Of a DNA stretch of 64,000 bases, positions 1 through 8,767 are shown one piece after another. Position numbers and translations under genes: made by a program. The DNA is from Massilia psychrophila. GTDB lineage: Bacteria; Pseudomonadota; Gammaproteobacteria; Burkholderiales; Burkholderiaceae_D. The stretch lies in NCBI RefSeq assembly GCF_002760665.1, contig NZ_PDOB01000017.1, positions 31,734-95,733 of the forward strand, read 5' to 3'. The notes beneath the pieces were generated by a model, which saw nothing but the letters and a program-made list of their open reading frames with translations, did no database searches and had not been told where the DNA came from. The first letter of the stretch is position 1. Each line of letters starts with the position of its first letter.

Positions 1-275
1 AGCGCGAAACGTTCGAAGCGGCGCTGCAACTCGGCCAGAGCGTGCTGCGCCACCTCGGCTACGGCGCCTACCGCGCGCGCCAGGCAACGCAGAAATTCAA
101 GGCCCACAACATCAAGAGCCTGCAGGCGGTCTACCCGTACTACAAGGACCAGGAACAGTATATTTCGATGGCCCGGCAGTCGCGCGACGAGCTCAACGAA
201 ATGTTCGCGCGCGACCTTGCCAATCTGCAGGACGATAAAAATACCGCCTGGCATGATGCCGACGGCCAACCGTAG
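1..275 (+). CDS. KefB/KefC-type cation:proton antiporter, C-terminal fragment
   Basis: Only the last 90 or so codons are present; the gene enters from the left edge, reading in frame from base 3. The piece RETFEAALQLGQSVLRHLGY followed by a basic stretch and KAHN resembles the C-terminal tail, after the RCK/TrkA-N domain, of CPA2 family glutathione-gated potassium efflux antiporters. Full-length members are inner-membrane proteins of about 600-650 residues. No membrane helices fall inside this fragment, so the identification rests on the tail alone. It ends at a TAG stop and is followed by a 70-base gap containing a short GACCAGCTT duplication, then a convergent gene. Confidence 0.6.
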   Translation, partial: RETFEAALQLGQSVLRHLGYGAYRARQATQKFKAHNIKSLQAVYPYYKDQEQYISMARQSRDELNEMFARDLANLQDDKNTAWHDADGQP

Positions 276-347
276 ACCAGCTTACAGACCAGCTTGTGTC
301 CGAATGTCGGAACTGACCCCGGGGGGATTAAGATGCCATTGATAAAA

Positions 348-1475
348 TCACTGGATGCGATCGAGCGCGGCGGCGAACGTGGCGACGGTGCGCTCGATGT
401 CGTGCAGCTTGTCGAGGCCGAACAGGCCGACGCGAAATGACTTGAAATCGGCCGGTTCGTCGCATTGCAGCGGCACGCCGGCGCCGGTCTGCAGGCCGGC
501 GACAGCGAATTTTTTGGTCGAAGCAATGCCGTCGTCGTCGGTGTAGCAGACCACCACGCCCGGCGCCTCGAAACCAATGGCTGCGACGCTGCGAAAGCCT
601 TTGGCCGCAAGCAGCGCACGCACCCGGCTGCCCAGCTCCTCCTGCTCGGCGCGCACCTTGTCAAAGCCGTAGGCGGCGGTCTCCAACATGACGTCGCGTG
701 TTACCGCCAGCGCGTCCGTCGGCATCGTCGCGTGGTAGGCAAAGCTGCCCGCCTCGTAGGCTTCCATCACCTGCAGCCACTTGCGCAGGTCGCAGGCGAA
801 ACTGGTGCTGGTGGTGGTGTCGATTTTTTCGCGCGCCGCGGTTGACAGCATGACGAAGGCGCAGCAGGGCGAACCGCTCCAGCCTTTTTGCGGCGCGCTG
901 ATCAGGACGTCGACGCCGCTCGCCGCCATGTCGACCCACATCGCGCCCGACGCAATGCAGTCGAGCACGAACAGGCCGCCGACGGCGTGCACCGCGTCAG
1001 CCACCAGGCGCAGGTAAGCGTCCGGCAGCATGATACCGGACGCCGTTTCGACGTGGGCGGCGAAGACCACGGCCGGCTTCTCATCTGCGATGGCTGACAC
1101 CACTTCGCCAATCGGCGCCGGCGCGAACGGCGCCTGCCGGCCTGCTTCGGCCGGGCGCGCCTTGAGCACGGTGCAGCTCGCTGGAATGGCGCCCATGTCG
1201 AAAATCTGGGTCCAGCGGTAACTGAACCAGCCATTGCGGATGACCAGGCAATGCTGGTTGGTGGCGAACTGGCGCGCCACCGCTTCCATGCCGAAGGTGC
1301 CGCTGCCGGGCACCACGATGGCAGATTGCGCCTGGTACACCTGCTTGAGCGTACGCGAGATGTCGCGCATGACGCCCTGGAACGACTGCGACATGTGATT
1401 CATCGCGCGGTCGCTGTAGACCACCGAGTATTCGAGCAAACCGTCGGGATCGATATGGGGAAGTAAACCTGGCAT
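348..1475 (-). CDS. Class V (alanine-glyoxylate type) aminotransferase
   Basis: PLP-dependent aminotransferase of 375 residues with fold-type I features. PGSGTFGMEAV near residues 56-66 is the phosphate-binding turn, and SAPQKGWSGSPC places the Schiff-base lysine at about residue 197. The family includes serine/alanine-glyoxylate and 2-aminoethylphosphonate aminotransferases; the substrate cannot be fixed from sequence. The open frame extends about 40 codons further upstream, but the ATG at 1475 has a good GGAGG six bases upstream and the alignment begins there. It lies about 90 bases downstream of, and on the same strand as, the formyltransferase-ACT gene. The two are probably co-transcribed, which points to glycine, serine or one-carbon metabolism. 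Confidence 0.8.
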   Translation of the reverse strand: MPGLLPHIDPDGLLEYSVVYSDRAMNHMSQSFQGVMRDISRTLKQVYQAQSAIVVPGSGTFGMEAVARQFATNQHCLVIRNGWFSYRWTQIFDMGAIPASCTVLKARPAEAGRQAPFAPAPIGEVVSAIADEKPAVVFAAHVETASGIMLPDAYLRLVADAVHAVGGLFVLDCIASGAMWVDMAASGVDVLISAPQKGWSGSPCCAFVMLSTAAREKIDTTTSTSFACDLRKWLQVMEAYEAGSFAYHATMPTDALAVTRDVMLETAAYGFDKVRAEQEELGSRVRALLAAKGFRSVAAIGFEAPGVVVCYTDDDGIASTKKFAVAGLQTGAGVPLQCDEPADFKSFRVGLFGLDKLHDIERTVATFAAALDRIQ

Positions 1476-1563
1476 GAGCGCCTCCAGCAAGACTGCATTG
1501 AGTTCGGCTTGGCCAGGATGGCGTAGCCACGAAAAACCGTGCGCAAAGTAAGCGCGGCTTGTT

Positions 1564-2718
1564 TCAGACCGGCGCGGGCCGCTCGCCAAGCGCAATGTCG
1601 AGCATCATTTCGCTTGCCAGCGCGCTCAGGTCGCGGCGCAGGGTGTCGATCGCCAGCGCCGCCGGCACCAGCAAGTGCGCGTTGATTTTAAACGTCTGCT
1701 TGCCGGACACGCCGCTGCGATTGACTTCGGTGTGGATATTTTCGATGCTGACGCCGCGCTCGGCCAGCATTTTGGTCAAGCTGCTGACGATGCCGACCCG
1801 GTCTTCGCCGACCAGTTCGAGCTCGAAAGGGCGTAGCGTGTCCGGCACGGTGGCGGCGTCGCTGCGCGCGATGACCACCTGCAAACCGCTGGACGCGAGC
1901 TGGCGCAGCGCGTCCGACAGCGCATCGGCGTGTTCGCGCGGCACCTCGAAATGCACCGTGCCGGCGAATTCGCCGGCCAGCCGGGTCAGGCGGCTGGCGG
2001 CCCAGTTGGCGCCGTAGCGCTGGGCGCGGTCGGCCAGCAGGCTGACGATGCCGTGCCGATCGGGGCCGACGACGGACACCACCAATTGTGTGGTGGTGGG
2101 AGAATCGTCGGCGGTCAGCACCACGGCGCGGCGGATCATCATGGCCTTCGTGGCGAAGCGCGGATCCTGCGGGAAGGCCGGCAGCGCGCCCTCGCGGCGC
2201 GCAAGCTGCACCACCTGTTTGATCAGCGCCAGTCCCATCGGCGCCAGCGCGCGCTCCCACAGTTCGCGCGCCGTTTCGCCCTTGGCCACGAAGCACCAGT
2301 CCTGGGCCGCCAGCGCGCCGGCATCCCAGCCGTCGGCCAGGTGATAAATCGAGCCGCCGGCAATCGGGTCGCCTTCGAGGATGGTCCATTCGACGGCGGC
2401 GATGCCGCGGTGGCGCGGCAGCAGCGACGGGTGGTAACCGATGCCGCCCAGGCGCGCGCGCGCCAGCGCGCCGTCGGAGACGCGCGCGTGGGTATGCGCC
2501 GCGATGATCAGGTCAGTGCCTTCGGCGATCGCCTCCTGCGGCACGTTGCGGGGGTTTTCCAGCACGTGCAGCGGCACGCCGGCGGCGCGCGCGGCAATCG
2601 CCAGCCGGTCGTCCTCGGCCGGGGCGACGACGCACGAGATGTCGATCCCCTCTTCATGGCGCAGCGCCTCGAATACCGAGGCGGCAAAAAAACGGGATCC
2701 CACCAACGCGCATTTCAT
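1564..2718 (-). CDS. Formyltransferase fused to two C-terminal ACT domains
   Basis: Protein of 384 residues. Residues 1-197 form a formyl_trans_N fold: GYHPSLLPRHRG around 95-104 and DGWDAG around 129-134 match the catalytic loops of 10-formyltetrahydrofolate enzymes. The asparagine that normally sits two residues before the catalytic histidine is a glycine here, so the exact reaction is uncertain. From about residue 208 two ACT domains follow (VVSVVGPDRHGIVSLLAD and ELVGEDRVGIVSSLTKML), laid out like GcvR, the glycine cleavage regulator. PurU has the opposite order, ACT first and formyltransferase last. The join shows no frameshift. The start ATG at 2718 has only a weak A-rich ribosome site. 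The aminotransferase gene lies immediately downstream on the same strand. Amino-acid-sensing control of a folate-linked reaction is an inference. Confidence 0.75.
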   Translation of the reverse strand: MKCALVGSRFFAASVFEALRHEEGIDISCVVAPAEDDRLAIAARAAGVPLHVLENPRNVPQEAIAEGTDLIIAAHTHARVSDGALARARLGGIGYHPSLLPRHRGIAAVEWTILEGDPIAGGSIYHLADGWDAGALAAQDWCFVAKGETARELWERALAPMGLALIKQVVQLARREGALPAFPQDPRFATKAMMIRRAVVLTADDSPTTTQLVVSVVGPDRHGIVSLLADRAQRYGANWAASRLTRLAGEFAGTVHFEVPREHADALSDALRQLASSGLQVVIARSDAATVPDTLRPFELELVGEDRVGIVSSLTKMLAERGVSIENIHTEVNRSGVSGKQTFKINAHLLVPAALAIDTLRRDLSALASEMMLDIALGERPAPV

Positions 2719-2741
2719 GACAATCTTTCTTGATCTGATCA

Positions 2742-3106
2742 GCCTGAAAGCATACCAGAAAGGACAGTGTTGTCGAGGTCACCCGCGCGAAATGCCGGCC
2801 AGGCCGACGTGCTCTGGATAAAAAACCGCATCATCTCTTCGCTGGCGTCGGGGCCGGTGGCGTCGGTATGGGTGCCGCGCCGGCTGCCGCCCGACTTGCT
2901 GCGGTAGATGTCGCGCGTGAAAACGCGCCCGGCAGCAGCGCCTGTTTCCTGGGAAACGACGTCGAGTCGAGGTCGCCGTGGAACACGATGGTCGGCACGC
3001 TGCCGGCCCCCTGCCTGTTGTAGTGGGCGCCGGCATCGGCGCCAAGAAGCATTGCCTGATTGGAAGCAGGCGAATGGCCGCGCTGCAGCAATGATGAAGC
3101 GACGCC
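2742..3106 (-). pseudogene. Decayed PHB depolymerase/esterase remnant
   Basis: Two frames of the minus strand together carry the C-terminal part of a poly(3-hydroxybutyrate) depolymerase-type esterase. The first frame gives a piece with VPTIVFHGDLDST, the strand carrying the catalytic aspartate. The other frame gives FTRDIYRSKSGG, then GTHTDATGPDASEEMMRFF, the usual family tail. The stretch with the catalytic histidine (normally HGAGHAWSGG-like) is missing, as are the whole N-terminal half and the GxSxG serine. A frameshift and at least two deletions are needed to explain it, so it cannot be active. Confidence 0.6.
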
Positions 3107-3236
3107 GATCGGGACATTTGCGGCGCACTGGCCTGATCGATCCGGCGAGTTTGCTATACTCTTCACGACCATACCCCACCGCCGCTGGCGCTGGTCTGTT
3201 ACTGAACGCCAAACCGCGCCACCGAGAGCCCCATCC

Positions 3237-4373
3237 GTGCGTCTGTCCGCCTTTATCCGTGAAAATATCGAGGTCATCCTGCAGGAATGGGAAGATTTTG
3301 CCGAGACGCTGCACCCGCTGGTGGGTTCGAACCGGCAAAAGCTGCGCGATCATGCGCAGCAAATGCTGGTGGTGATCTGCGCCGACCTCGACACTTATCA
3401 GGGCGATCAGGAAAGCATCGAAAAATCAAAAGGCAACGGCCCCGCGGAAGCGAACGACACCGCGGCCGAAAGCCATGCCGCCGACCGCCTCGAATCGGGA
3501 TTGAGCATCGAGGAATTGATGGCCGAGTACCGCGTCATGCGCGCCAGCGTGCTGCGGCTATGGCAAAACCGCGTCAATGGCGCCGACGAACTGGCGGTGC
3601 GGGACATGCTGCGCTTTAACGAGGCAATCGATCAGTCGCTGACCGAGTCGATTGCGCGCTACTCGCAACTGACGCGCGATACGCAAAACGTGTTCCTTGC
3701 GATCCTTGGGCACGACGTGCGCAATCCGCTGGGCGCGATCGGCATGGGCGCGCAGGTACTGCTGCTCGACGCCACGCTGCCATCGAAACACCGAAAAATT
3801 GCCGAGCGCATCACTGCCAGCACCCGGCGGGTGAACGATATTGTCAGCGACCTCATCGATTTTTCGACCAGCAATTTGGGCGGCGGCATGCCGATCAAGC
3901 CGGCGCCGATGGACTTCGGCCCGCAGTGCACCCATATCGTCGAAGAAATCCGCGCCTTCCACCCGAAGCACCATATTAAACTCGAACTGGCGGGCGACCT
4001 GAACGTGACATGGGACCGGGTGCGGATCAACCAGGCGCTGTCGAACCTGGTTGCCAACGCCACCCAGCACGGCGCGAAGGACCAGCCGATCCGGGTCTCG
4101 GTCCAGGGCTTCGATGCCATCACGCTGACGATCCAGAACATGGGCGAGCCGATGGCGCCGTCGCACTTGCGCACGCTGTTCGACCCGGCCAAGCGGATTG
4201 CCGTGCGTTCGGCCAGCGCGCGTGCCGGCGACGATGCCGATCACCTCGGCCTCGGCCTGTACATCACGCGCGATATCATCAACGCCCACGGCGGCGCAAT
4301 CACCGTCAGTTCGACCCTGTCCGAAGGCACCACGTTCACGGTAACGCTGCCGCGCGCAGCGTTACCTGACTAA
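3237..4373 (+). CDS. Sensor histidine kinase with RsbRD-like N-terminal domain
   Basis: Soluble kinase of about 378 residues. The first 140 residues are helical and resemble the RsbRD N-terminal domain found in many soluble sensor kinases. A HisKA domain follows with FLAILGHDVRNPL (phospho-acceptor His near 159), then a HATPase with N box NLVANATQHG and G box GLGLYITRDI. There is no transmembrane segment, so it should act in the cytoplasm. A GTG at 3237 preceded by GAGAG is preferred over a longer frame that runs back into the PHB depolymerase remnant. A TATACT hexamer lies at 3155-3160. There is no receiver domain; the hybrid kinase 95 bases downstream could be its partner, which is inference. 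Confidence 0.8.
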   Translation: MRLSAFIRENIEVILQEWEDFAETLHPLVGSNRQKLRDHAQQMLVVICADLDTYQGDQESIEKSKGNGPAEANDTAAESHAADRLESGLSIEELMAEYRVMRASVLRLWQNRVNGADELAVRDMLRFNEAIDQSLTESIARYSQLTRDTQNVFLAILGHDVRNPLGAIGMGAQVLLLDATLPSKHRKIAERITASTRRVNDIVSDLIDFSTSNLGGGMPIKPAPMDFGPQCTHIVEEIRAFHPKHHIKLELAGDLNVTWDRVRINQALSNLVANATQHGAKDQPIRVSVQGFDAITLTIQNMGEPMAPSHLRTLFDPAKRIAVRSASARAGDDADHLGLGLYITRDIINAHGGAITVSSTLSEGTTFTVTLPRAALPD

Positions 4374-4396
4374 AAAAATAACACCAGTATGTACGC

Positions 4397-4414
4397 CGAA
4401 AAGTAGTATGGTGT
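4397..4414 (+). promoter_or_regulatory. Conserved 18-bp motif upstream of hybrid kinase 1
   Basis: CGAAAAGTAGTATGGTGT here matches 15 of 18 bases of the sequence at 6176-6193, which lies in front of the paralogous kinase. It sits about 55 bases before the start at 4469. It may be a promoter or regulator site kept after duplication; no known binding protein is implied. Confidence 0.35.
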
Positions 4415-4468
4415 CGCCATGCGTAAAGTTCCATTGAAATTGACCAATTCCGCCTTGCCACACGCCTG

Positions 4469-5620
4469 ATGCCGAACGAAGACCACTTCACTGTCGCGGC
4501 AGCCCTGCGCCAGGTCGAATTTTTGTCGATGCTGGCCCACGAGCTACGCAATCCGCTGCAGCCGATGGCAATGGCCAACGACTTGCTGGCCAGCCACACC
4601 GGGCTGCACCCGGACATCGCCAGGGCGCATGCCGTCTACAGCCGCCAGGTGGCCCACATGGCGCGCTTGGTCGATGACCTGCTCGATGCCTCGCGCGTCA
4701 GTTGCGGCAAGATCGACTTGCAGATGGCGCCGCTGTGGCTGAGCGAGGTCATCGAAGATGCGGTCGAGACCAGCCTGGCCGGCATCGAACGGCGCCACCA
4801 GCAATTGCAGGTGCGGCTGCCGACGCTGCCGTTGATGATTCGCGGCGACCAGGTCAGGCTGGCGCAAGCGTTTGCCAACGTGCTCATCAATGCCAGCAAG
4901 TTCACCCAGGAATACGGCCACATCGATGTCGTCGCCCAGCGGGTCGGCGATACGGTCGAGGTCTGCATCAGCGACGACGGCGCCGGCATTGCGCCCGAAT
5001 TGCAACCGTTCATCTTCGACCTGTTCACCCAGGGCTATCGCTCGCTCGAGCGCGCCCAGGGGGGGCTTGGCATCGGCTTGTCGCTGGTACGCTCGATCAC
5101 CCAATTGCATGGCGGCAGCGCCAGGGTGGCCAGCGAAGGCACCGGCAAGGGCAGCCGCTTTACCATCACGCTGCCCCTGCCCTACCCGAGGAGAGCGGAG
5201 AAGGGCGGCAGCGCCCCTCAGTTGGCGCTGCCGGTGGCGCCGTGCAAGATCCTGCTGATTGAAGACAATGTCGACGCCAACGACGTCATGACGATGCTGC
5301 TTGCGGCCGAAGGCCATGCCGTCACCAGTTGTTTCGATGGCCCGAGCGGCCTGCGCGCCGGCCTCGACGGCTCGTTCGATATCGTGGTGTGCGACATCGG
5401 CCTGCCGCGCATGGACGGCTTTCAGGTCGTCAGCGCGATGCGCGCCGCCCTCCCCGCGCCGCATCCGTGCTTCATCGCCACCACCGGCTACAGCGCCAGC
5501 GACCAGCCGGACCGGGCCAGCGAAGCGGGATTCGACCATTACCTGGTCAAACCGGTCAGCCTGGAGTCGCTCACGCGCATCATCGGCATGCATGCGATGC
5601 AGCTGCGCGCCAGCGGCTGA
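4469..5620 (+). CDS. Hybrid histidine kinase/response regulator (short paralogue)
   Basis: Protein of 383 residues: HisKA with [16 protein letters not shown] (His 24), HATPase with N box NVLINASKF and G box [10 protein letters not shown], then a receiver domain with acidic pocket IEDN and phospho-acceptor Asp near 309 (VCDIGLPRMDG). It has no sensory domain or membrane segment; the kinase core begins almost at the start codon. It is closely similar to the kinase at 6298-7749 from the HisKA domain to the end, but lacks that protein's roughly 85-residue coiled N-terminal extension. The pair flank a divergent VOC gene, so a local duplication is likely. Signal input presumably comes from a partner protein, which is inference. 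Confidence 0.85.
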   Translation: MPNEDHFTVAAALRQVEFLSMLAHELRNPLQPMAMANDLLASHTGLHPDIARAHAVYSRQVAHMARLVDDLLDASRVSCGKIDLQMAPLWLSEVIEDAVETSLAGIERRHQQLQVRLPTLPLMIRGDQVRLAQAFANVLINASKFTQEYGHIDVVAQRVGDTVEVCISDDGAGIAPELQPFIFDLFTQGYRSLERAQGGLGIGLSLVRSITQLHGGSARVASEGTGKGSRFTITLPLPYPRRAEKGGSAPQLALPVAPCKILLIEDNVDANDVMTMLLAAEGHAVTSCFDGPSGLRAGLDGSFDIVVCDIGLPRMDGFQVVSAMRAALPAPHPCFIATTGYSASDQPDRASEAGFDHYLVKPVSLESLTRIIGMHAMQLRASG

Positions 5621-5645
5621 GCGAGCACGTCATTGCTGCGCGATT

Positions 5646-6068
5646 TTACTTCGCGAACAATTGGCCGAGGTCGGCGAAGGACTTGAATTCGAGCGCGTTG
5701 CCGGACGGGTCGAGGAAAAACATGGTCGCCTGTTCGCCCGGCTCGCTGGCGAAGCGGATGTAAGGCGCGATGATGAATTCGATACCCGCCGCGCGCAGCC
5801 GGTCTCCCAACGCCTCCCATTGCTCGCGGTTGATGATCGCGCCGAAATGGCGGGCCGGCACTTGGTGGCCGTCGACGCTGCTGGTGGCGCTGTGGCCGCA
5901 TTCTGCTGGCGCCAGGTGGGCAACCAGCTGGTGGCCGTAAAAATCGAAGTCGACCCAGTTGGCCGAGCTGCGGCCTTCCCGGCAGCCGATCAGGCCGCCG
6001 TAAAACCGGCGCGCTTCGTCGATATCGCGGACCGGAAAAGCAAGGTGAAACAGCGCGTTGGCATGCAT
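5646..6068 (-). CDS. VOC family (glyoxalase/dioxygenase-like) protein
   Basis: Protein of 140 residues with the paired beta-alpha-beta-beta-beta modules of the vicinal oxygen chelate fold. [19 protein letters not shown] opens the first module and [15 protein letters not shown] closes the second, supplying the usual His and Glu metal ligands. Members include extradiol dioxygenases, glyoxalases and antibiotic-binding proteins, so the substrate is open. The start at 6068 is supported by AGGAGA about seven bases upstream. The gene is convergent with the short hybrid kinase, with only 25 bases between their stops. A four-unit 7-bp repeat lies just upstream. Confidence 0.8.
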   Translation of the reverse strand: MHANALFHLAFPVRDIDEARRFYGGLIGCREGRSSANWVDFDFYGHQLVAHLAPAECGHSATSSVDGHQVPARHFGAIINREQWEALGDRLRAAGIEFIIAPYIRFASEPGEQATMFFLDPSGNALEFKSFADLGQLFAK

Positions 6069-6100
6069 GGTCGGTTCTCCTGTGGTGAACGGTGCGTAGC

Positions 6101-6128
6101 GGGTAGTGGGTAGTGGGTAGTGGGTAGT
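6101..6128. repeat. 7-bp tandem repeat, four units
   Basis: GGGTAGT is repeated four times without a mismatch in the leader between the VOC gene and the downstream kinase. It could vary in copy number by slippage. Confidence 0.85.
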
Positions 6129-6175
6129 GAGCGGGCCGCCAGCCAGGCGCCCGCGAACAGAGCGGCTGCCAACGG

Positions 6176-6193
6176 CGAAAGGTAGTATTGTAT
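6176..6193 (+). promoter_or_regulatory. Conserved 18-bp motif upstream of hybrid kinase 2
   Basis: CGAAAGGTAGTATTGTAT matches 15 of 18 bases of the site at 4397-4414 in front of the paralogous kinase. It lies about 105 bases before the chosen start at 6298. Confidence 0.35.
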
Positions 6194-6297
6194 TGGAAAT
6201 ATTTAAGTTTCCCCGTGTGCAGCAAGCGAGCTGGTGCATGTGGCCGACGTTGTCCAAGGTGGCGCCGGCGCAAGACACTGCCACCGAGCGATCGCCA

Positions 6298-7749
6298 ATG
6301 ATTGAACCCCACATGCCAAACGATGATCTTGCACTACGCGCCAAATCGCCAAGCGGCAACGACGGCACGGCAATGCCCGCTTTGCCGCAGGCACAGTACG
6401 AAGACGAAATAGCGTCGTTGCGCAGCACCATCAGCGAACTGCGGGGCACCATCCTTGAGCAGGCACGCGAGAAAGACCGCTCGGAAGCCGTCGCAGTGCT
6501 GGTCCAGCGGCTACAGGCTGCCAACCAACATCTCGTGCTGGCTACTTTCGACGCGCGCGACTTGCAGGCGACCGCGGAAGCCGCCCATCTGCGCCAGATC
6601 GAATTTTTGTCGATGCTCGCACACGAGTTGCGTAACCCGCTGCAGCCGATGGCGATGGCCAGCGACCTGCTGGCCGGCCACGCCGGGCTGCATCCGAACA
6701 TCGCCAGGGTGCATGCCGTTTATTCGCGCCAGATCGCCCACATGGAGCGCCTGGTCGATGACCTGCTCGACGCGTCGCGCGTCGCCAGCGGCAAGATCAC
6801 CTTGCAGCTAGCGCCGGTGCTGCTGCGCAACGTCATCGATAATGCGGTCGAAACCAGCCAGCCCGGCATCGACAAGCGCTACCAGCGCCTGCAAGTGCGG
6901 CTGCCTTCGACGCCATTGACGATCCAGGGCGACCTGATCAGGCTGGCGCAGGTTTTTTCGAACCTGCTGATCAATGCCAGCAAATTTACCCAAGAATACG
7001 GTCATATCGATGTCACCGCCGAACGGGTCGGCGATACGGTGGAGGTCACTGTCAGCGACGACGGCGCCGGCATCGCAGCCGAGCTGCAGCCCTTCGTTTT
7101 CGACTTGTTCACGCAGGGCTACCGCTCGCTCGAGCGCGCCCAGGGCGGCCTTGGTATCGGCCTGTCGCTGGTACGCTCGATCACCCAGTTACATGGCGGC
7201 AGCGCCAGGGTGGTCAGCGAAGGCTCCGGCAAGGGCAGCAGCTTCATCATCACGCTGCCACTGTCGCCTTCGCTTGAAGCGACACACGACAGTAGCGCGG
7301 CGGCATCCATGTCGCCGACGCTTCCATGCAATATCCTGCTCATCGAAGACAACATCGACGCCAACGATGTCATGACCATGCTGCTTGCAGCCGACGGCCA
7401 TACGGTTACCAGTTGTTTCGATGGCCCGAGCGGACTGCGCGCCGGCCTGAACCATGCGTTCGATGTCGTGTTGTGCGACATCGGCCTGCCGGGGATGGAC
7501 GGTTTCCAGGTCGTCAGCGCCATGCGCGCCGCCCTCGACGCGCCCTATCCGTGCTTTATCGCCACCACCGGCTACAACACGGCCGGCCAGATGGACCGGG
7601 CCAGCGAGGCAGGATTCGATCATTACCTGGTCAAACCGCTGAGCCTGGTGCTGCTGACGCGCATCATCGGCACGCATGCAACCCAATTGCGCGACCCTCC
7701 CAGCCGGCAGCGCGATGCGGCCACCGCCTTGCGGCCAAAGAAATACTAG
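6298..7749 (+). CDS. Hybrid histidine kinase/response regulator (long paralogue)
   Basis: Protein of about 483 residues. Residues 30-100 are a predicted coiled coil rich in Glu, Arg, Leu and Ala. HisKA ([16 protein letters not shown], His 109), HATPase ([19 protein letters not shown]) and a receiver with Asp near 394 ([11 protein letters not shown]) follow. It has no membrane segment. The frame is open for 57 more codons upstream, but that part is unlike protein and overlaps the conserved 18-bp motif; the ATG at 6298 is preferred, with a weak GAG upstream, and ATG 6313 is an alternative. It is paralogous to the gene at 4469-5620. The next frame starts two bases after its stop and is probably in the same operon. 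Confidence 0.82.
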   Translation: MIEPHMPNDDLALRAKSPSGNDGTAMPALPQAQYEDEIASLRSTISELRGTILEQAREKDRSEAVAVLVQRLQAANQHLVLATFDARDLQATAEAAHLRQIEFLSMLAHELRNPLQPMAMASDLLAGHAGLHPNIARVHAVYSRQIAHMERLVDDLLDASRVASGKITLQLAPVLLRNVIDNAVETSQPGIDKRYQRLQVRLPSTPLTIQGDLIRLAQVFSNLLINASKFTQEYGHIDVTAERVGDTVEVTVSDDGAGIAAELQPFVFDLFTQGYRSLERAQGGLGIGLSLVRSITQLHGGSARVVSEGSGKGSSFIITLPLSPSLEATHDSSAAASMSPTLPCNILLIEDNIDANDVMTMLLAADGHTVTSCFDGPSGLRAGLNHAFDVVLCDIGLPGMDGFQVVSAMRAALDAPYPCFIATTGYNTAGQMDRASEAGFDHYLVKPLSLVLLTRIIGTHATQLRDPPSRQRDAATALRPKKY

Positions 7750-7751
7750 TC

Positions 7752-8054
7752 ATGGCGATTGCCGACCAACAGCGGCACCAGATGATCGAGCGCGCCGTGC
7801 GCCCGCTGCCGCAGGAACACGCCGATGCCAGCGTCGTCCGGTGGGAAAGCCTGGCGGCCGAATTGACCGGGATCATTGGCGAGCGCGGCTTCTCCTCGCT
7901 GTATTCGCGCACCCTGAACCAGGCCGCTGTCCGCTTCGCGTGGCTGGCGCCGCACCCGCCGATGGCGTTGTCCGACGCCTTCAGGCTGCTGGCGTCGCGC
8001 CTGACGACGCGCGCCCCGCACGCTCGACCTGTCGCTCGACGAGATATTGCATGA
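7752..8054 (+). CDS. Hypothetical protein, 3' end replaced by KaiC-like remnant
   Basis: Starts two bases after the hybrid kinase stop. The first 85 or so residues (MAIADQQRHQMIERAVRPL and onward) look like a genuine small helical protein. I associate this kind of protein with KaiC and hybrid-kinase loci, but its function is unknown. After about residue 88 the frame runs out of phase into a KaiC-like fragment and stops after 100 codons with an arginine-rich tail. The original C terminus has apparently been lost in a deletion that joined it to the ATPase gene. It may still be translated with the kinase, but is probably not functional. Confidence 0.45.
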   Translation: MAIADQQRHQMIERAVRPLPQEHADASVVRWESLAAELTGIIGERGFSSLYSRTLNQAAVRFAWLAPHPPMALSDAFRLLASRLTTRAPHARPVARRDIA

Positions 8055-8406
8055 CCTGGTCGCCATGATCGTGCGCATGAAGGCCAAGCGGGTGGTGATC
8101 GATTCCCTGTCGGGCTTCGAGATGGCGCTGGCGTCGGTGTTTCGCGAAGACTTCCGCGAGTCGCTGTACCGCCTGGTGACGTCGATCACCGATATGGGCG
8201 TGACGGTCTTGATGACGGCGGAAATGGCGGACCGCTACACCGAACTGCGCTTCAGTCCGCACGGCAACGCTTTTCTTGCGACGCCATCCTGATGCAGCGC
8301 TACATCGAAATGCAGGGCAAGGTGCGCGGCAGTGCGCACAGCGACGACATTCGCCAGCCTGGAGCAGTCCGAGGGCGTGCTGACCGGCCAGCCGGTGGCC
8401 AGGTAG
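8020..8406 (+). pseudogene. KaiC-like RecA-superfamily ATPase, C-terminal remnant
   Basis: The frame starting near 8020 gives LDLSLDEILHDLVAMIVRMK and then KRVVIDSLSGFEMAL, the Walker B region of KaiC/RadA-like ATPases. REDFRESLYRLV and TELRFSPHGNAFL follow. A frameshift near 8280 moves the rest to another frame (DAILMQRYIEMQGKVRGSAH). The segment between the RYIE and KVRGSAH motifs is shortened compared with family members. The Walker A half is absent. The gene is therefore broken by a 5' deletion, an internal deletion and a frameshift. Confidence 0.65.
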
Positions 8407-8662
8407 CGTCAGGCTTGACGGGCAAACCCCGGTGTCCTGCCTGCCTCATGCCCAGCCAACGCCAGCTGCGCACACCGCGGCTCGCTGCACGCTGCGGTAT
8501 GCTTTGCGAAGTACTTCGCTCACAAAAGTCGCTTGCCTGAACTTGCCTTCGATTCGCGGCGGCAACGCACTGTATCAACCCAAAAAAAATTTTCACGTGA
8601 CTGCATCCAAACACCTGGCTGGCGTGTAGTACAAGCGTCAACTTCTGTCGTTTTCAATGTTC

Positions 8663-8694
8663 ACGCATCCCTTCGGTTCTACAGTAGGCGATGC
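8663..8694 (+). promoter_or_regulatory. Putative ECF sigma promoter for the DUF4394 gene
   Basis: ACGCATCCCTTC at 8663-8674 is followed by CTACAGTAGGCGATG. The same arrangement, ACGCACCCTTC then CTACCCGACGAGACG, lies on the minus strand in front of the ECF sigma gene at 11728-11756. A GCATCC-like -35 fits promoters of SigK-type factors. Recognition by the local sigma factor is inference. Confidence 0.4.
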
Positions 8695-8767
8695 AAGAAC
8701 AAGCCGACATCAGTTGCCCTCGAGCACTTATCACTCACTCACCACCAACCTGCCAGGAGCGCGCACC

